Origin: Paracoxiella cheracis
GTDB lineage: Bacteria; Pseudomonadota; Gammaproteobacteria; Coxiellales; Coxiellaceae
Length of the DNA stretch: 64,000 nt
Direction: 5' to 3'
NCBI RefSeq assembly: GCF_049348705.1
Contig: NZ_CP186485.1
Location: 1,612,001-1,676,000 of the forward strand
Shown here: positions 24,943-34,643 of the stretch, one piece after another
How positions within the stretch are numbered: position 1 is the stretch's first letter
Layout: each line of letters opens with the position of its first letter
Notes under the pieces: generated by a model
Seen by the model: the letters and a program-made list of their open reading frames with translations, nothing else
Databases searched by the model: none
What the model was told of the DNA's origin: nothing
Position numbers and translations under genes: made by a program

Positions 24943-26084
24943 TGCACAATCATTCGAATCAAAAAATTTTAATCGTCGCCGGTGAAGCCTCCGGTGATTT
25001 GTTAGGTGCGCACCTTGCTAAAGCTATTTTAGCGTTGGAACCCAACACAATCTTAATAGGCATGGGTGGTCCTCAAATGCAATCTGCGGGCGTTGATATC
25101 ATTATTGATGCTGATAAATTAGCGGTCGTTGGCGTTTGGGAAATCCTAAAACATTTAGGCGATATTCGTTCTGCCATGCACACACTTAAACAGTTATTTA
25201 AAACGGACCCACCGGACTTGGTGATTTTCATCGATTACCCTGGATTTAATCTACGCATGGCAAAGCAAGCAAAACGAGCCGACATTAAGGTGCTTTACTA
25301 CGTCAGCCCGCAAATTTGGGCTTGGCGTTATGGACGCATCAAAAAAATTAAAAAATATGTCGATCGTATGGCAGTGTTATTCGCGTTTGAGGAAAAACTG
25401 TATCAAAAAGAAGATATGCCCGTCAGTTTCGTCGGCCATCCGTTGGTGGATATCGCAATACCCACATTAACGCCCAACGAAGTAGCAATTCAATTGCAAT
25501 TAGATACTCAAAAACCGATTATCGCGCTATTTCCAGGGAGCCGCCACAGTGAAATTACACGTTTAATGCCGGTGATAGTGTCGGCAGTTGAATTGATTAG
25601 GGCTCAGTTACCCGCGGCACAATTTGTATTACCGCTGGCATCGAGTTTATCTCGCGAGGATCTTCGCGATTATTTAATTCCTGAAATTCAAGTGGTCGAA
25701 AACAATACTTATAATTTACTACCCCTGTGCACTGCCGCAATTTGTGCATCAGGCACAGCGACCTTAGAAATTGCCTTGCAACAAATACCTCTGCTGATCA
25801 TCTATAAAGTAGCTCCTTTAAGTTTTTGGCTTGGCAAAAACTTAATAAAAACACCTTTTATTGGCTTGTGTAACATAGTGGCTGAAGAAAAAGTTGCGTT
25901 AGAGTTAATCCAACACGATGCCAATGCAACGATCATTGCAGAACAAATTCTCCGACTCGTCACAGAGCCCGATCACCGAGAAAAAACGTCAGATAAATTA
26001 GCTCAAGTAAAGCTTAAGCTTGGCGGTGGTGGCGGCTCAGAGAAAGTAGCGAGAGTTGCGTTAAATATGCTGCGTCTTGATTAG
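24942..26084 (+). CDS. lpxB: Lipid-A-disaccharide synthase
   Basis: Joins UDP-2,3-diacylglucosamine and lipid X to the lipid A disaccharide at the inner-membrane face. Motifs: IVAGEASGDLLGAHLAKAI at the N-terminus, VFIDYPGFNLRMAKQAK, YYVSPQIWAWRYGR, FVGHPLVD, LFPGSRHSEI and ASGTATLEIAL. 380 aa as in the family. It starts on the last base of the upstream oxidoreductase stop. Unlike in many relatives it is not next to lpxA in the same direction: lpxA-fabZ-lpxD run the opposite way 0.9 kb downstream. Confidence 0.95.
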   Translation: MHNHSNQKILIVAGEASGDLLGAHLAKAILALEPNTILIGMGGPQMQSAGVDIIIDADKLAVVGVWEILKHLGDIRSAMHTLKQLFKTDPPDLVIFIDYPGFNLRMAKQAKRADIKVLYYVSPQIWAWRYGRIKKIKKYVDRMAVLFAFEEKLYQKEDMPVSFVGHPLVDIAIPTLTPNEVAIQLQLDTQKPIIALFPGSRHSEITRLMPVIVSAVELIRAQLPAAQFVLPLASSLSREDLRDYLIPEIQVVENNTYNLLPLCTAAICASGTATLEIALQQIPLLIIYKVAPLSFWLGKNLIKTPFIGLCNIVAEEKVALELIQHDANATIIAEQILRLVTEPDHREKTSDKLAQVKLKLGGGGGSEKVARVALNMLRLD

Positions 26085-26095
26085 AGTAAAATCTC

Positions 26096-27016
26096 ATGAC
26101 TCGCTATGACCAACTTTTTCTCTATACAGCCGGCACGGCCCTCTTATTTTGTGCTGTTTTACTCGCGGTCAACAGCCTTTTTTTTCACTTCGCGGCACTT
26201 CCATTTCCTGGCATCATATTAAAAAATAAATTGCTACTACTGTGCTTACCCGCTTATGTGACCGGGTTTCTTTTTTATAGAAAGTTCCCGCAGTTTGCAT
26301 TTTTTTTGAAAGCGATAGGCATGATTTATATAATAAGTTTATTGATGCTGTGCGCAGACACCGCCGTTATGACAACGCCCTTTTCCTTAAAGGATCAGTT
26401 TTTTAATGCCGCAGACAATTTTTTTGGATTTAACCTGCCTGCTTTTCTCAATCAAGTTGCCCGACACCCCTCACTGAAGCACTTTTTAGAAATAATCTAT
26501 TTGTTACTATTTCCAGCACTCAAAATTTTTCCTTTAATTTTGGCTGCGATGCGCGAAGAAAAACAGGTATATAAATTTACAATTAATTTTATTATCACGT
26601 GCCTGATCGGTTTTACCATTTACTATTTTTGGCCAACATCAGCCCCTGCCGACGTCATACATAATTCTCAATTAACACGATTGCAACACCATTTAGCCAC
26701 TCAATTCGATCGCATTCATGCGCACGAATCAATACATCTTTTCCAAGCAGGTTTGATCGCCTTTCCTTCCTATCATACCATCTGGGCCATCCTACTTGCC
26801 TATATGTTTTGGCCACGGAAATATCTCTTTTATCCAGTGGCAGTATTTAGCTCACTCGTTATTGTGGCAACTCTTGCATCTGGGTGGCATTTTTTAACGG
26901 ATATTATTGGAGGGATGATCGTAGCGATGCTATCTATTATTATTACTAATTTTCTCATGAGTATTCATGAGAAAATACAGGAATTTTACATTTCAACTGG
27001 CTCTTCCAGATCCTGA
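26096..27016 (+). CDS. PAP2-superfamily membrane phosphatase (PAP2_3 type)
   Basis: 306-aa integral membrane protein with about six helices. The phosphatase motifs are FPSYHTIWAILL (PSxH box) and GWHFLTDIIGG (the H-x3-D box). The first PAP2 motif (K-x6-RP) is not clear, as in the AUR1/inositol-phosphotransferase-like branch. It might act on lipid phosphates (undecaprenyl-PP, phosphatidic acid or lipid A). It starts 11 bases after lpxB and its 3' end overlaps the convergent lpxA end by 31 bases, so lpxB and this gene are probably co-transcribed. Confidence 0.75.
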   Translation: MTRYDQLFLYTAGTALLFCAVLLAVNSLFFHFAALPFPGIILKNKLLLLCLPAYVTGFLFYRKFPQFAFFLKAIGMIYIISLLMLCADTAVMTTPFSLKDQFFNAADNFFGFNLPAFLNQVARHPSLKHFLEIIYLLLFPALKIFPLILAAMREEKQVYKFTINFIITCLIGFTIYYFWPTSAPADVIHNSQLTRLQHHLATQFDRIHAHESIHLFQAGLIAFPSYHTIWAILLAYMFWPRKYLFYPVAVFSSLVIVATLASGWHFLTDIIGGMIVAMLSIIITNFLMSIHEKIQEFYISTGSSRS

Positions 27017-27798
27017 TGATGACGCGAAGAACGCGCAAGACCACGCGTTGAATTATCAATAGCGTCAACCAGCATAGTAACTTCAGATGCTTCTAACACA
27101 AGCTTTTCGAGCTCCGTTCGAATGTCATCCAATTTAACATCGCGACGATGTAACAAGTTAAATGCCATTTTTAGCACACGTATCGTATCGCAACTAAATC
27201 CATGACGTTTTAGTCCTACTGAGTTAATGCCGATAGGTGCACCCGGATTACCCGTCACTAACATGAACGGCAGAATATCCTGATAAATTTTGGCCGCACG
27301 GCCTAAAAAGCTATAAGCGCCAATACAACAATTTTGATGAACACCAGAAAACGCACCTAAAATTACATGATCGCCCACACGAACGTGTCCAGCAATCGAG
27401 GCAGTATTTGCAAACACAACACCATTACCCACAACACAGTCATGAGCCACATGTGTATAGGCCATAAAATAATTCTTGTTACCAATTTTTGTAACACCGC
27501 GCCCTTCTGCGGTACCACGATTGATTGTGGTAAATTCACGGATAACGTTATTATCGCCTATCTCCAAGCGAGTTTTTTCACCTGTATAACCAACATGTTG
27601 AGGGTCAGAACCAACAGAAGCATAGGAAAAGATTTTATTGTTTTTGCCAATGATTGTGTTCTCACCAATGACAACGTGGGAATTAATTTTCGTTCCCAAT
27701 TCAATAACAACGTTAGGACCAATTGCAGCCCATGGACCAATCTCAACATCCTCAGCGATTTCGACACTGGGATGAATAATTGCTGATTCATTTATCAC
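26986..27798 (-). CDS. lpxA: UDP-N-acetylglucosamine O-acyltransferase
   Basis: First step of lipid A synthesis: transfers a 3-hydroxyacyl chain from ACP to UDP-GlcNAc. Left-handed beta-helix of hexapeptide repeats (IHPSVEIAEDVEIGPWAAIG; VVIGENTIIG), catalytic His in YTHVAHDCVVGNGV, and GIGINSVGLKRHGF-like segment (APIGINSVGLKRHGFS), then a helical C-terminal domain. 270 aa, slightly longer than E. coli (262). ATG shares a base with the fabZ stop, so fabZ-lpxA are translationally coupled. It ends inside the convergent PAP2 gene. Confidence 0.95.
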   Translation of the reverse strand: MINESAIIHPSVEIAEDVEIGPWAAIGPNVVIELGTKINSHVVIGENTIIGKNNKIFSYASVGSDPQHVGYTGEKTRLEIGDNNVIREFTTINRGTAEGRGVTKIGNKNYFMAYTHVAHDCVVGNGVVFANTASIAGHVRVGDHVILGAFSGVHQNCCIGAYSFLGRAAKIYQDILPFMLVTGNPGAPIGINSVGLKRHGFSCDTIRVLKMAFNLLHRRDVKLDDIRTELEKLVLEASEVTMLVDAIDNSTRGLARSSRHHQDLEEPVEM

Positions 27799-28241
27799 TA
27801 TTCTGACCCTTTAATCGTCATTATTTCTGCTGTGCAAGCCATTTCACCATCAACTGAAGCAATGCCCAAAAATTTCCATACACCACTACGGACTTTTAAG
27901 ACCTCGACTTCTAATTTGAGTTCATCGCCTGGCTCGACAACGCGTTTAAATCGAATGTTATCAGCCCCAGCAAAGAAATAAATATCTTCATGGTCGGCAG
28001 GCAAGTCCAACGATTTGACCTGCAAAATGCCCGAAGCTTGAGCCAATGCTTCAATAATTAATACGCCCGGCATCACAGGCCTTCTGGGAAAATGGCCCTG
28101 AAAATAAGGTTCATTGGCGGTTACATTTTTAATAGCAACTAAAGATTTGTCCAGCTCGTAAGATAAAACGCGATCCACGAATAAAAATGGATATCGATGT
28201 GGTATATATTTTTTAATATCTTTATTTTCCATCACTGTCAT
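27798..28241 (-). CDS. fabZ: 3-hydroxyacyl-ACP dehydratase
   Basis: Dehydrates 3-hydroxyacyl-ACP in fatty acid synthesis and competes with LpxA for substrate, which is why the two are commonly adjacent. Hot-dog fold: IPHRYPFLFVDRVL, catalytic His in YFQGHFPRRPVMPGVLIIE and Glu in EALAQASGIL. 147 aa, normal. ATG 28241 overlaps the end of lpxD by 20 bases; a second ATG at 28232 is also possible. Confidence 0.95.
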   Translation of the reverse strand: MTVMENKDIKKYIPHRYPFLFVDRVLSYELDKSLVAIKNVTANEPYFQGHFPRRPVMPGVLIIEALAQASGILQVKSLDLPADHEDIYFFAGADNIRFKRVVEPGDELKLEVEVLKVRSGVWKFLGIASVDGEMACTAEIMTIKGSE

Positions 28242-29262
28242 CGTGCAATCTCTCTAAATGTTTAAGTCGTTTTGCAATATCATCCAATTGCCAAAATCGA
28301 ATGACACTCTTATGCCATTCACGATTCGTTTGCATTCCAGTGCCTGAAGAGTAAATACCCGGCTCGGTAATCGATTTTTGTATCATGCCAAACCCCGTAA
28401 TCATGACATGATCACAAATTTCGATATGGCCATTGAGACCCGCCGATGCACCGATCATACAATGACGCCCTACTTTCGTGCTACCCGCAATCCCAGCGCA
28501 ACCAGCAATCACCGTATGGTCGCCAATGTGACAATTATGCCCGATCATGACTTGATTATCGATCTTAACACCATTACCAATGACGGTATCATTCAAAGCG
28601 CCGCGATCGATGGCACTGTTAGCCCCAATCTCAACATCGTTTCCAATGACAACTCGACCAATCTGAGGGATCTTAACCCATTGTTTCTGCTCATCTTGAG
28701 CCATGCCAAAACCATCAGCACCGATCACAACCCCACTGTGCAAAATCACTCGATCACCACAAACAACATGATGGTACAGTGTAACATTCGGATGTAAATG
28801 GCAATGAGCACCTAGGGAAGAGCCTTCACCAATAACGGTACCGGAACCGATGATGGTGCCCGAACCAATTGTCACGTTATCCTCGATCACTACATGAGGA
28901 GCAATCGTAACACTTGAATCGATTTCACAACCTTCACCAATAACAGCCGTTGGATGGATGCCCGACCTAACATGATTTTTGGGGTATAGCACTTCAAGTA
29001 ATTTAGCAAAACCTAATTGCGGATTTGCCATGACTAAAGCATTGGTTGGACAATCTGAGATAAATTTCTTGGATAGTAAAACGGCTGATGCTTTGGTGTT
29101 CAATAAATGAGGACGGTATTGCGAATTGACTAAATAACAAATATCACCGGGTTGTGCATGGGCGATTGAAGCAACTCCCTTTATTTTGCATTGAGCATCC
29201 CCGCGCACTTCTGCGCCAATAGTTTTTGCCAGTTCGGCTAATGTATAGATTTGTTCGCTCAT
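28222..29262 (-). CDS. lpxD: UDP-3-O-(3-hydroxyacyl)glucosamine N-acyltransferase
   Basis: Third enzyme of lipid A synthesis. N-terminal uridine-binding domain (TLAELAKTIGAEVRGDAQCK; NPQLGFAKLLEVLYP), then a long hexapeptide beta-helix with catalytic His in IGHNCHIGDHTVIAG, and a C-terminal helix (FWQLDDIAKRLKHLERLHDD). 346 aa as in relatives. It is the middle of the operon bamA-skp-lpxD-fabZ-lpxA, read leftwards. Confidence 0.95.
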   Translation of the reverse strand: MSEQIYTLAELAKTIGAEVRGDAQCKIKGVASIAHAQPGDICYLVNSQYRPHLLNTKASAVLLSKKFISDCPTNALVMANPQLGFAKLLEVLYPKNHVRSGIHPTAVIGEGCEIDSSVTIAPHVVIEDNVTIGSGTIIGSGTVIGEGSSLGAHCHLHPNVTLYHHVVCGDRVILHSGVVIGADGFGMAQDEQKQWVKIPQIGRVVIGNDVEIGANSAIDRGALNDTVIGNGVKIDNQVMIGHNCHIGDHTVIAGCAGIAGSTKVGRHCMIGASAGLNGHIEICDHVMITGFGMIQKSITEPGIYSSGTGMQTNREWHKSVIRFWQLDDIAKRLKHLERLHDDSDGK

Positions 29263-29273
29263 TTATATAACTC

Positions 29274-29308
29274 AAGGCTGCATCGATAAATAATACCTAA
29301 GCAGCCTT
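29274..29308 (-). promoter_or_regulatory. Hairpin between skp and lpxD
   Basis: AAGGCTGC and GCAGCCTT form a perfect 8-bp stem with a ~17-nt AT-rich loop in the 63-bp gap between skp and lpxD. It lacks a T-run in the direction of transcription, so it is more likely a processing or stability hairpin than a strong terminator. Confidence 0.5.
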
Positions 29309-29325
29309 GCAATAATGATGTCAAT

Positions 29326-29820
29326 TTATTTAAGTGCTGAAATAACGTCCGATGTGATGTCCGTACCGTCTTTAGCATATAAGACAGTATTTTTGGGTAA
29401 AACAACATCCAGCTTTTTCTTCATAGCGATCCCTTTAACAATGCCAGTGATTTTTGTCATAAATCCACTCATCGCATTGTTTTGGGCAGCAAATAAAGTT
29501 TGTTGGAATTTTGCTTGCGCTGCACGAAGTTGCTCTTCTTGTGCAGTAATTGAATTTCTTAAATTGTCTAATCCTTTTTTATCCAGTACAGATTGATCGC
29601 GTTGCAATTTTTTAACATCCGCTTCCAGCTTTTTGCCCATAGCAACAATTTTATCTCGTTGGGGTGAAAATTGCTTATTCAATTGTGAGTTAATGCGTTT
29701 GACCTGCGGCGACGATTGGAAAATTTGGCGCATATCCACGATACCTATATTTTCAGCCATGGCACAAGCTGACCAAATAACGCCTAGCGAAAGGCACAAG
29801 GTTAAAAGCAAACGTTTCAT
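29326..29820 (-). CDS. skp: Periplasmic chaperone Skp/OmpH
   Basis: Holds unfolded outer-membrane proteins on the way to BamA. Signal peptide residues 1-22 (LLLTLCLSLGVIWSACAMA), then NIGIVDMRQIFQSSPQV, a long coiled-coil hairpin (LEADVKKLQRDQSVLDKKGL; AQEEQLRAAQAKFQQTLFAA), and a C-terminal strand region (LDVVLPKNTVLYAKDGTDIT). 164 aa, normal. It sits between bamA and lpxD as in most gammaproteobacteria. AGGAGA lies seven bases before the start. Confidence 0.93.
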   Translation of the reverse strand: MKRLLLTLCLSLGVIWSACAMAENIGIVDMRQIFQSSPQVKRINSQLNKQFSPQRDKIVAMGKKLEADVKKLQRDQSVLDKKGLDNLRNSITAQEEQLRAAQAKFQQTLFAAQNNAMSGFMTKITGIVKGIAMKKKLDVVLPKNTVLYAKDGTDITSDVISALK

Positions 29821-29911
29821 TATATCTTCTCCTTAGTTAAAGTAGACTCATTATAATCTAGACCAATCTCGAAAACCACCGAAATGAGCGCCATAAAAGG
29901 CCATTCCTAGG

Positions 29912-32335
29912 TTATAAGCTGGTTCCAAAAGTAAACTGGAATGCCTGAGGATCGTCGCCCATCCGCTTGTTGAGCGGGAATGCCACACTCAGGTCAATTG
30001 GGCCTAACGGCGAATACCAGGAGATAGCGAGCCCAAGCGAAGGACGTAAATTCTTCAGGGCCACCTTATCATCTTGGATGATTTGGGGGGTTGTTTGACG
30101 TAAAGAGTCACCCGTATTTCTAGCCGGAACCGCCACATCGGGTTGAAATATCGGGGTTTGGAATACATTACCCGCATCAAAAACGATCGCAGTTCGCAGT
30201 CGATCGCTAATAAAGTTAGGGAATATCACATGGAATCCAAACACCATCTCCAAATTACCACCAATCGCCGCATTCTGGTTATAGCGATTGATAGGGCCTA
30301 AAGAGTTTGGCGCAAACGCAGGAACAGAGTTGATACCACCGGCATAGAAATTCTTGTAAAACGGTAGTGGATTTTTACCAAGACCATTTCCATACGCAAC
30401 CGTTCCCAACAAATTAATAATAAAGCCAGCGCCGAGAGGCTGATAAAATCGCGCAGTGTCGCTTACTGTATAATAACCAATACTCGACTTAACAATGGGA
30501 GCACCTATTTCAGCACCTATCCCATTGTAAAAACCTTTTGTTGGGAAAATATAACGATCCAACCCGTTATAGCTCCAACCACCTGTCAGCTTAAATTGAT
30601 TGTAATTGTGTCCGCCGAGTGAGCAAGTCGAACTTGGGCACGTTCCACTATTAACCGGCTGAATATTCAAAAAAGCTAGCGTACTGGGTGCTGCAATAAT
30701 TGGGTTAAGTCTACTAATTGCTACGTGCTCAAAACCGTAACCTAATGAAAGGGTATTACGTTCTGAGATAGGAAAACCATATGTTAAATCAATACCATAA
30801 CCATCTAAAAAATAGGACTGCAAATTATATCTGGGGTTTGGTTTAACGTGTGAATAATAAATCGTAAAACCACGACTCACACCACTAGCTGTGTAGTAGG
30901 GATTGTTATAAGTAAAACTGTAGTTATTGTAGTATTCACTATTTTGAAATCCTAATGAAACATACTTACCTGTCCCCAAAAAGTTAGGTTCACTAATACT
31001 GGCACCATATAAGAAACCGTAATAATCCGAGTAACCACCTTGAATACTTGCACGACCCGCTGCCACCTCTTTAGCATGAACATTCAAGTCCACCTCATTT
31101 GTTGTTCCTGGAACAGGCTGTGGCGTCACTTCAATTTTCGACAAAAAGGGCAATAATTGTAGGCGTCGTTTGGATTCTTGAATCTTTGATAAAGAATATG
31201 AAGAACCTTCAAATTGACGCATTTCACGACGCAACACCTCCTGGTTCGTGTGATCATTACCAAAGAAATTAATGCGTCGAACGTAAACTCGCGTGCCCGG
31301 AACTACTCGAAACGTAAGGTCCACTACATGACGCTGATCATCCACATTCGGGATTGCACTCACATCAGCAAATGCATAACCGAAGTTCGCGAGGTAATTT
31401 CCGAGCGCCTTATTCGTATCGATGACTTCTTGACGCGAAAAAACGTCACCCGATTTAAAGGGAATTAATTTATAGAGATCCTGCTTTTTACCAAATGTTT
31501 CACCGACAATTTGATAATGACCGATTCGGTATAAAGGGCCTTCACTAATGTGAATAAGAATATTCACACCTCTACGATCAGGTGTCATGGTGACTTGTTG
31601 CGATAATATACGAAAGCGCAAATAACCGTGATCTGAATAAAAATTAGTTAACGATTGAAGATCAGCATCCAGCTTTTCTTTTGAATACCGATCGCGATGG
31701 TTAATCCAGGTGAATAGGCCCGGCGTAGTGAGCTTAAACTGCTCTCTTAATTTATGCTGACTAAACGCATGATTGCCTACAAAGCGAATCGAGTGTACTT
31801 TCGCAATCGTACCCTCATTGACGTTAATATAAAGTGCCACACGATTACGCGGTTCTTTTACCACACGCGTCGTCACCGTTGCTGCATGATAGCCCATCTT
31901 TCCATACTGCTGTTGAAGCCCTTGTGAGATTTCATTGACTGCGGTTGGATCGTAAACCTCACCCTCGACAATATCTAATGATTTCAAAATAGGCTTCAAT
32001 TTTTTCGTTGAAATGGCTTTATTACCATTAATCTGTATTAAACCAATAGTTGGACGCTCTTTTACACGAACGATCAGCTCACCACCTCGACGCGCTAATT
32101 GGACATCGTAGAAAAACCCTGTCTTGTAGAGAGATGTGATGATCGCGTTGCTTCTGTTTGCAGTAAGACGCTGACCTTCATGGATAGGCATATAGCTGCG
32201 CACCGTACTGACAGAAATTCGTTGCAGTCCTTCAATCTGAATATGTCTAATTACAAATCCATTTTCTGCAAGAGCTGGAGAAATAATAAAAAAAATAAAA
32301 AGGAATATACTTGTAAACCGTTTGATGAGAGACAT
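29912..32335 (-). CDS. bamA: Outer membrane protein assembly factor BamA
   Basis: Omp85 protein that inserts beta-barrels into the outer membrane. Signal peptide 1-23 (ends ISPALA), five POTRA domains (starting FVIRHIQIEGLQRISVSTVR; later VDLTFRVVPGTRVYVRRINF), then the 16-strand barrel with SIGYYTVSDTARFYQPLGAG and PFYKNFYAGGINSVPAFAPN and the VRGF-like region replaced by VPAF. 807 aa, normal. The C-terminus (FTFGTSL) ends in Leu instead of the usual Phe/Trp. The upstream neighbour rseP, normal in E. coli order, is absent; the divergent mevalonate operon begins 217 bases away. Confidence 0.95.
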   Translation of the reverse strand: MSLIKRFTSIFLFIFFIISPALAENGFVIRHIQIEGLQRISVSTVRSYMPIHEGQRLTANRSNAIITSLYKTGFFYDVQLARRGGELIVRVKERPTIGLIQINGNKAISTKKLKPILKSLDIVEGEVYDPTAVNEISQGLQQQYGKMGYHAATVTTRVVKEPRNRVALYINVNEGTIAKVHSIRFVGNHAFSQHKLREQFKLTTPGLFTWINHRDRYSKEKLDADLQSLTNFYSDHGYLRFRILSQQVTMTPDRRGVNILIHISEGPLYRIGHYQIVGETFGKKQDLYKLIPFKSGDVFSRQEVIDTNKALGNYLANFGYAFADVSAIPNVDDQRHVVDLTFRVVPGTRVYVRRINFFGNDHTNQEVLRREMRQFEGSSYSLSKIQESKRRLQLLPFLSKIEVTPQPVPGTTNEVDLNVHAKEVAAGRASIQGGYSDYYGFLYGASISEPNFLGTGKYVSLGFQNSEYYNNYSFTYNNPYYTASGVSRGFTIYYSHVKPNPRYNLQSYFLDGYGIDLTYGFPISERNTLSLGYGFEHVAISRLNPIIAAPSTLAFLNIQPVNSGTCPSSTCSLGGHNYNQFKLTGGWSYNGLDRYIFPTKGFYNGIGAEIGAPIVKSSIGYYTVSDTARFYQPLGAGFIINLLGTVAYGNGLGKNPLPFYKNFYAGGINSVPAFAPNSLGPINRYNQNAAIGGNLEMVFGFHVIFPNFISDRLRTAIVFDAGNVFQTPIFQPDVAVPARNTGDSLRQTTPQIIQDDKVALKNLRPSLGLAISWYSPLGPIDLSVAFPLNKRMGDDPQAFQFTFGTSL

Positions 32336-32493
32336 AAAATGACGCTACCTTTTTCCTTTGATAGGTTTTGTTACCTTTCCTTAGCCTCAATGTAAATCCA
32401 TTTATAATGAAGTATGCGGACCCTAAAAGTAAGAGGCATTATAACATTCATTTTTGTTTTATCCAGGGTAAAACGACGATATATCCCAAAAAA

Positions 32494-32523
32494 TTGGCAT
32501 AATTTACGCGAGGGGTGTATTAT
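32494..32523 (+). promoter_or_regulatory. Sigma70-like promoter of the mevalonate operon
   Basis: TTGGCA (32494-32499), 18-base spacer, TATTAT (32518-32523), 30 bases before the hmgR ATG. The 217-bp bamA/hmgR intergenic region holds no gene; it should also contain the bamA promoter on the other strand. Confidence 0.55.
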
Positions 32524-32552
32524 CCCTTTCTAATCAAAGCAGTTGAAAATCT

Positions 32553-33611
32553 ATGCAAGAGACAATTTCAATACCCGTAAAAACAATCGGCCCGATCACG
32601 ATAGTAGGGCCGGAAGTGAATGCTGAAATCCAGGTTCCATTAGCCACCTTTGAAACACCTATGTGGCCTTCGACCAATCGCGGTGCCAGTGTGACTCGCC
32701 GTTGTGGAGGGGTACATTGTACCATTCTTGACGATCGAATGACCCGTTCTATCCTCTTAGAGGGCAAAGATGCACACACACTAAAGCAAATCGTGGAAGA
32801 CCTCCGAGGACGTCATTCAGACCTTAAGGCCATCGTGAGCACGACAAGCCGCTTCTGCAAGCTAATCGACTGGCATGTTCAAATCGTGGGCAACCTGTTC
32901 TATCTCCGGTTAGAGGCTCAAACTGGCGATGCATCAGGCCATAACATGCTAACAAAGGCAGCCGATGCGGTCATAGCCTGGCTGCTGCATGAGTACCCAG
33001 CATTAAAATACGTCTCCATTTCGGGCAATATCTGCACTGACAAAAAAGTTTCTGCGATCAATGGGTTACTGGGCAGAGGGAAATACGTGGTCGCTGAGAT
33101 GCTCATTCCTCGCAATATTTGCGAGGAATGCCTTAAAACTACTCCCGAAAAAATCGTCAATCTTCATATCAAAAAGAATTTGATTGGTAGCAATATTGCG
33201 GGCGGTATTCGAACAGCAAACGCGCACTTTGCAAATTTGATTTATGCTGTCTACCTAGCCACAGGTCAGGATGTGGCTAACATTGTCGAGGGCTCTCAAG
33301 GCATCGTGCACGCAGAAATGCGCGGTGAAGATCTCTACTTCTCTACAACATTACCCAATATCATTGTGGGTACCGTCGGTAACGGAAAAGAATTTGATTT
33401 CGTACATGAGCATCTCGCTATGCTAGGCTGCCTCGAACCTCGCGAACCCGGTCAGAATGCCAGACGACTTGCGATTGTGGTAGCTGCAACGGTATTGTGC
33501 GGGGAGCTGTCTTTATTAGCAGCTCAGACCAATCCCGGGGAGCTCATGCGCGCTCATGAGAAGTTTGAACGAAGCACGGAGAAATCACGCAAAGGAGTTG
33601 AGTTAACATAA
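32553..33611 (+). CDS. Hydroxymethylglutaryl-CoA reductase
   Basis: Reduces HMG-CoA to mevalonate with two NADPH, the committed step. Catalytic features align with the family: Glu34 in ATFETPMWPSTNRG, TGDASGHNMLTKA, Lys in DKKVSAINGLLGRGK, Asp in GQDVANIVEGSQG, GTVGNGKEF, GQNARRLA and a C-terminal His in RAHEKFERS. These resemble class I (eukaryotic/archaeal-type) enzymes more than the NADH-dependent class II. 352 aa: catalytic domain only. No strong ribosome site is visible. First gene of hmgR-mvaK-pmk-mvaD-idi; HMG-CoA synthase is not in the window. Confidence 0.88.
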   Translation: MQETISIPVKTIGPITIVGPEVNAEIQVPLATFETPMWPSTNRGASVTRRCGGVHCTILDDRMTRSILLEGKDAHTLKQIVEDLRGRHSDLKAIVSTTSRFCKLIDWHVQIVGNLFYLRLEAQTGDASGHNMLTKAADAVIAWLLHEYPALKYVSISGNICTDKKVSAINGLLGRGKYVVAEMLIPRNICEECLKTTPEKIVNLHIKKNLIGSNIAGGIRTANAHFANLIYAVYLATGQDVANIVEGSQGIVHAEMRGEDLYFSTTLPNIIVGTVGNGKEFDFVHEHLAMLGCLEPREPGQNARRLAIVVAATVLCGELSLLAAQTNPGELMRAHEKFERSTEKSRKGVELT

Positions 33612-33623
33612 GCGATTGGCGTG

Positions 33624-34643
33624 ATGAATAAGAAATTCTTGAAGGTCAGGACCCCAGCCAAATTAATTTTATCCGGTGAACATGCGGTGGTTCATGGTCA
33701 TCCCGCCTTAGCCATGGCGATTAATCGCTACACAGAAGCCACTGCTCGCTGGACATCGCCCCTACACTTTTCATTTAATTTAATGGGCATCGATTTTCGA
33801 CGTCAAGTTACCCTACACACCTTACGAAAATTAAAACACAAAATCAAAGAAAAATACCATAAATATAGTCTCGGCCATGTCACTATTCGCGAAGTGCTGC
33901 AAAAACCTTTTGAGCTATCTTTATTCACCGTTATCAACGTCATCGATAAGTTAAAAGATAAACTACCCATGGGTGTGGATATCGCCACCGATTCTAATAT
34001 TCCTATCGGCTGCGGTATGGGTTCCTCTGCCGCGAGCGTGGTGAGTATCGTCTATACTCTCGCAAAATTTTTGGATATCGATTTAGATATTGATGAATAT
34101 ATCAGGCTCGGCATTGAATCCGAAAATCTACAACACGGCAACTCAAGCGGCCTAGACGTTCGTACGGTTTATCACGGCGGTGCTATTCTCTATGAAAATA
34201 ATGAATTTCAATCGCGCGTTCTGCCTGATTTTCCGATGACCATCATACAAACAGGCCGCCCTCACAGCACTACAGGTGAGTGCGTTCAACACACAATACC
34301 TTTTTTTAAAAACAGCCACATCGGCGATGATTTCGCGGCAATCACTCATCAATTGGATCATGCTTTTCAAGAAAGTGATCTTATTGAAATACAAGAGTGT
34401 ATTCGTTTAAATCACAATTTATTAGATGAAATTGGTGTCGTACCCGAGAAAGTGAATGCTTTTATTCTAGACATCGAAAAACTCGGTGGTGCTGCTAAAA
34501 TTTGTGGCGCAGGTAGCGTCAAAGGTGATCAAGCCGGCGTTGTTTTGGTTGTCTGCGACAATGATATTTCTGCTGTCGCAGAGCGTTTTGGCTATAATGT
34601 TATGCCTATCGAAATGGATACACGGGGTACTTGTGTTATATAA
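33624..34643 (+). CDS. mvaK1: Mevalonate kinase
   Basis: GHMP kinase making mevalonate-5-phosphate. Motifs: TPAKLILSGEHAVVHGHPAL at the N-terminus, the GHMP P-loop PIGCGMGSSAASVVS, HGNSSGLDVRTVYHGG with the catalytic Asp, and KICGAGSVKGDQAGVV near the end (normally GAGGGG, here GAGSVKG). About 339 aa. Two ATGs adjoin (33621 is within GTGATGATG-like sequence; ATG 33624 or 33627), with AGCGATTGGCG upstream. Follows hmgR by about a dozen bases and overlaps the next gene by 11. Confidence 0.88.
   Translation: MNKKFLKVRTPAKLILSGEHAVVHGHPALAMAINRYTEATARWTSPLHFSFNLMGIDFRRQVTLHTLRKLKHKIKEKYHKYSLGHVTIREVLQKPFELSLFTVINVIDKLKDKLPMGVDIATDSNIPIGCGMGSSAASVVSIVYTLAKFLDIDLDIDEYIRLGIESENLQHGNSSGLDVRTVYHGGAILYENNEFQSRVLPDFPMTIIQTGRPHSTTGECVQHTIPFFKNSHIGDDFAAITHQLDHAFQESDLIEIQECIRLNHNLLDEIGVVPEKVNAFILDIEKLGGAAKICGAGSVKGDQAGVVLVVCDNDISAVAERFGYNVMPIEMDTRGTCVI

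Noticed and set aside
29274..29308. Rho-independent terminator between skp and lpxD
   Set aside because: Good stem but no U-run after it in the direction of transcription, and it would cut an operon in two.
34486..34632. Longer start for the phosphomevalonate kinase
   Set aside because: It would overlap the coding end of mevalonate kinase by 158 bases; the GHMP motif begins right after GTG 34633.
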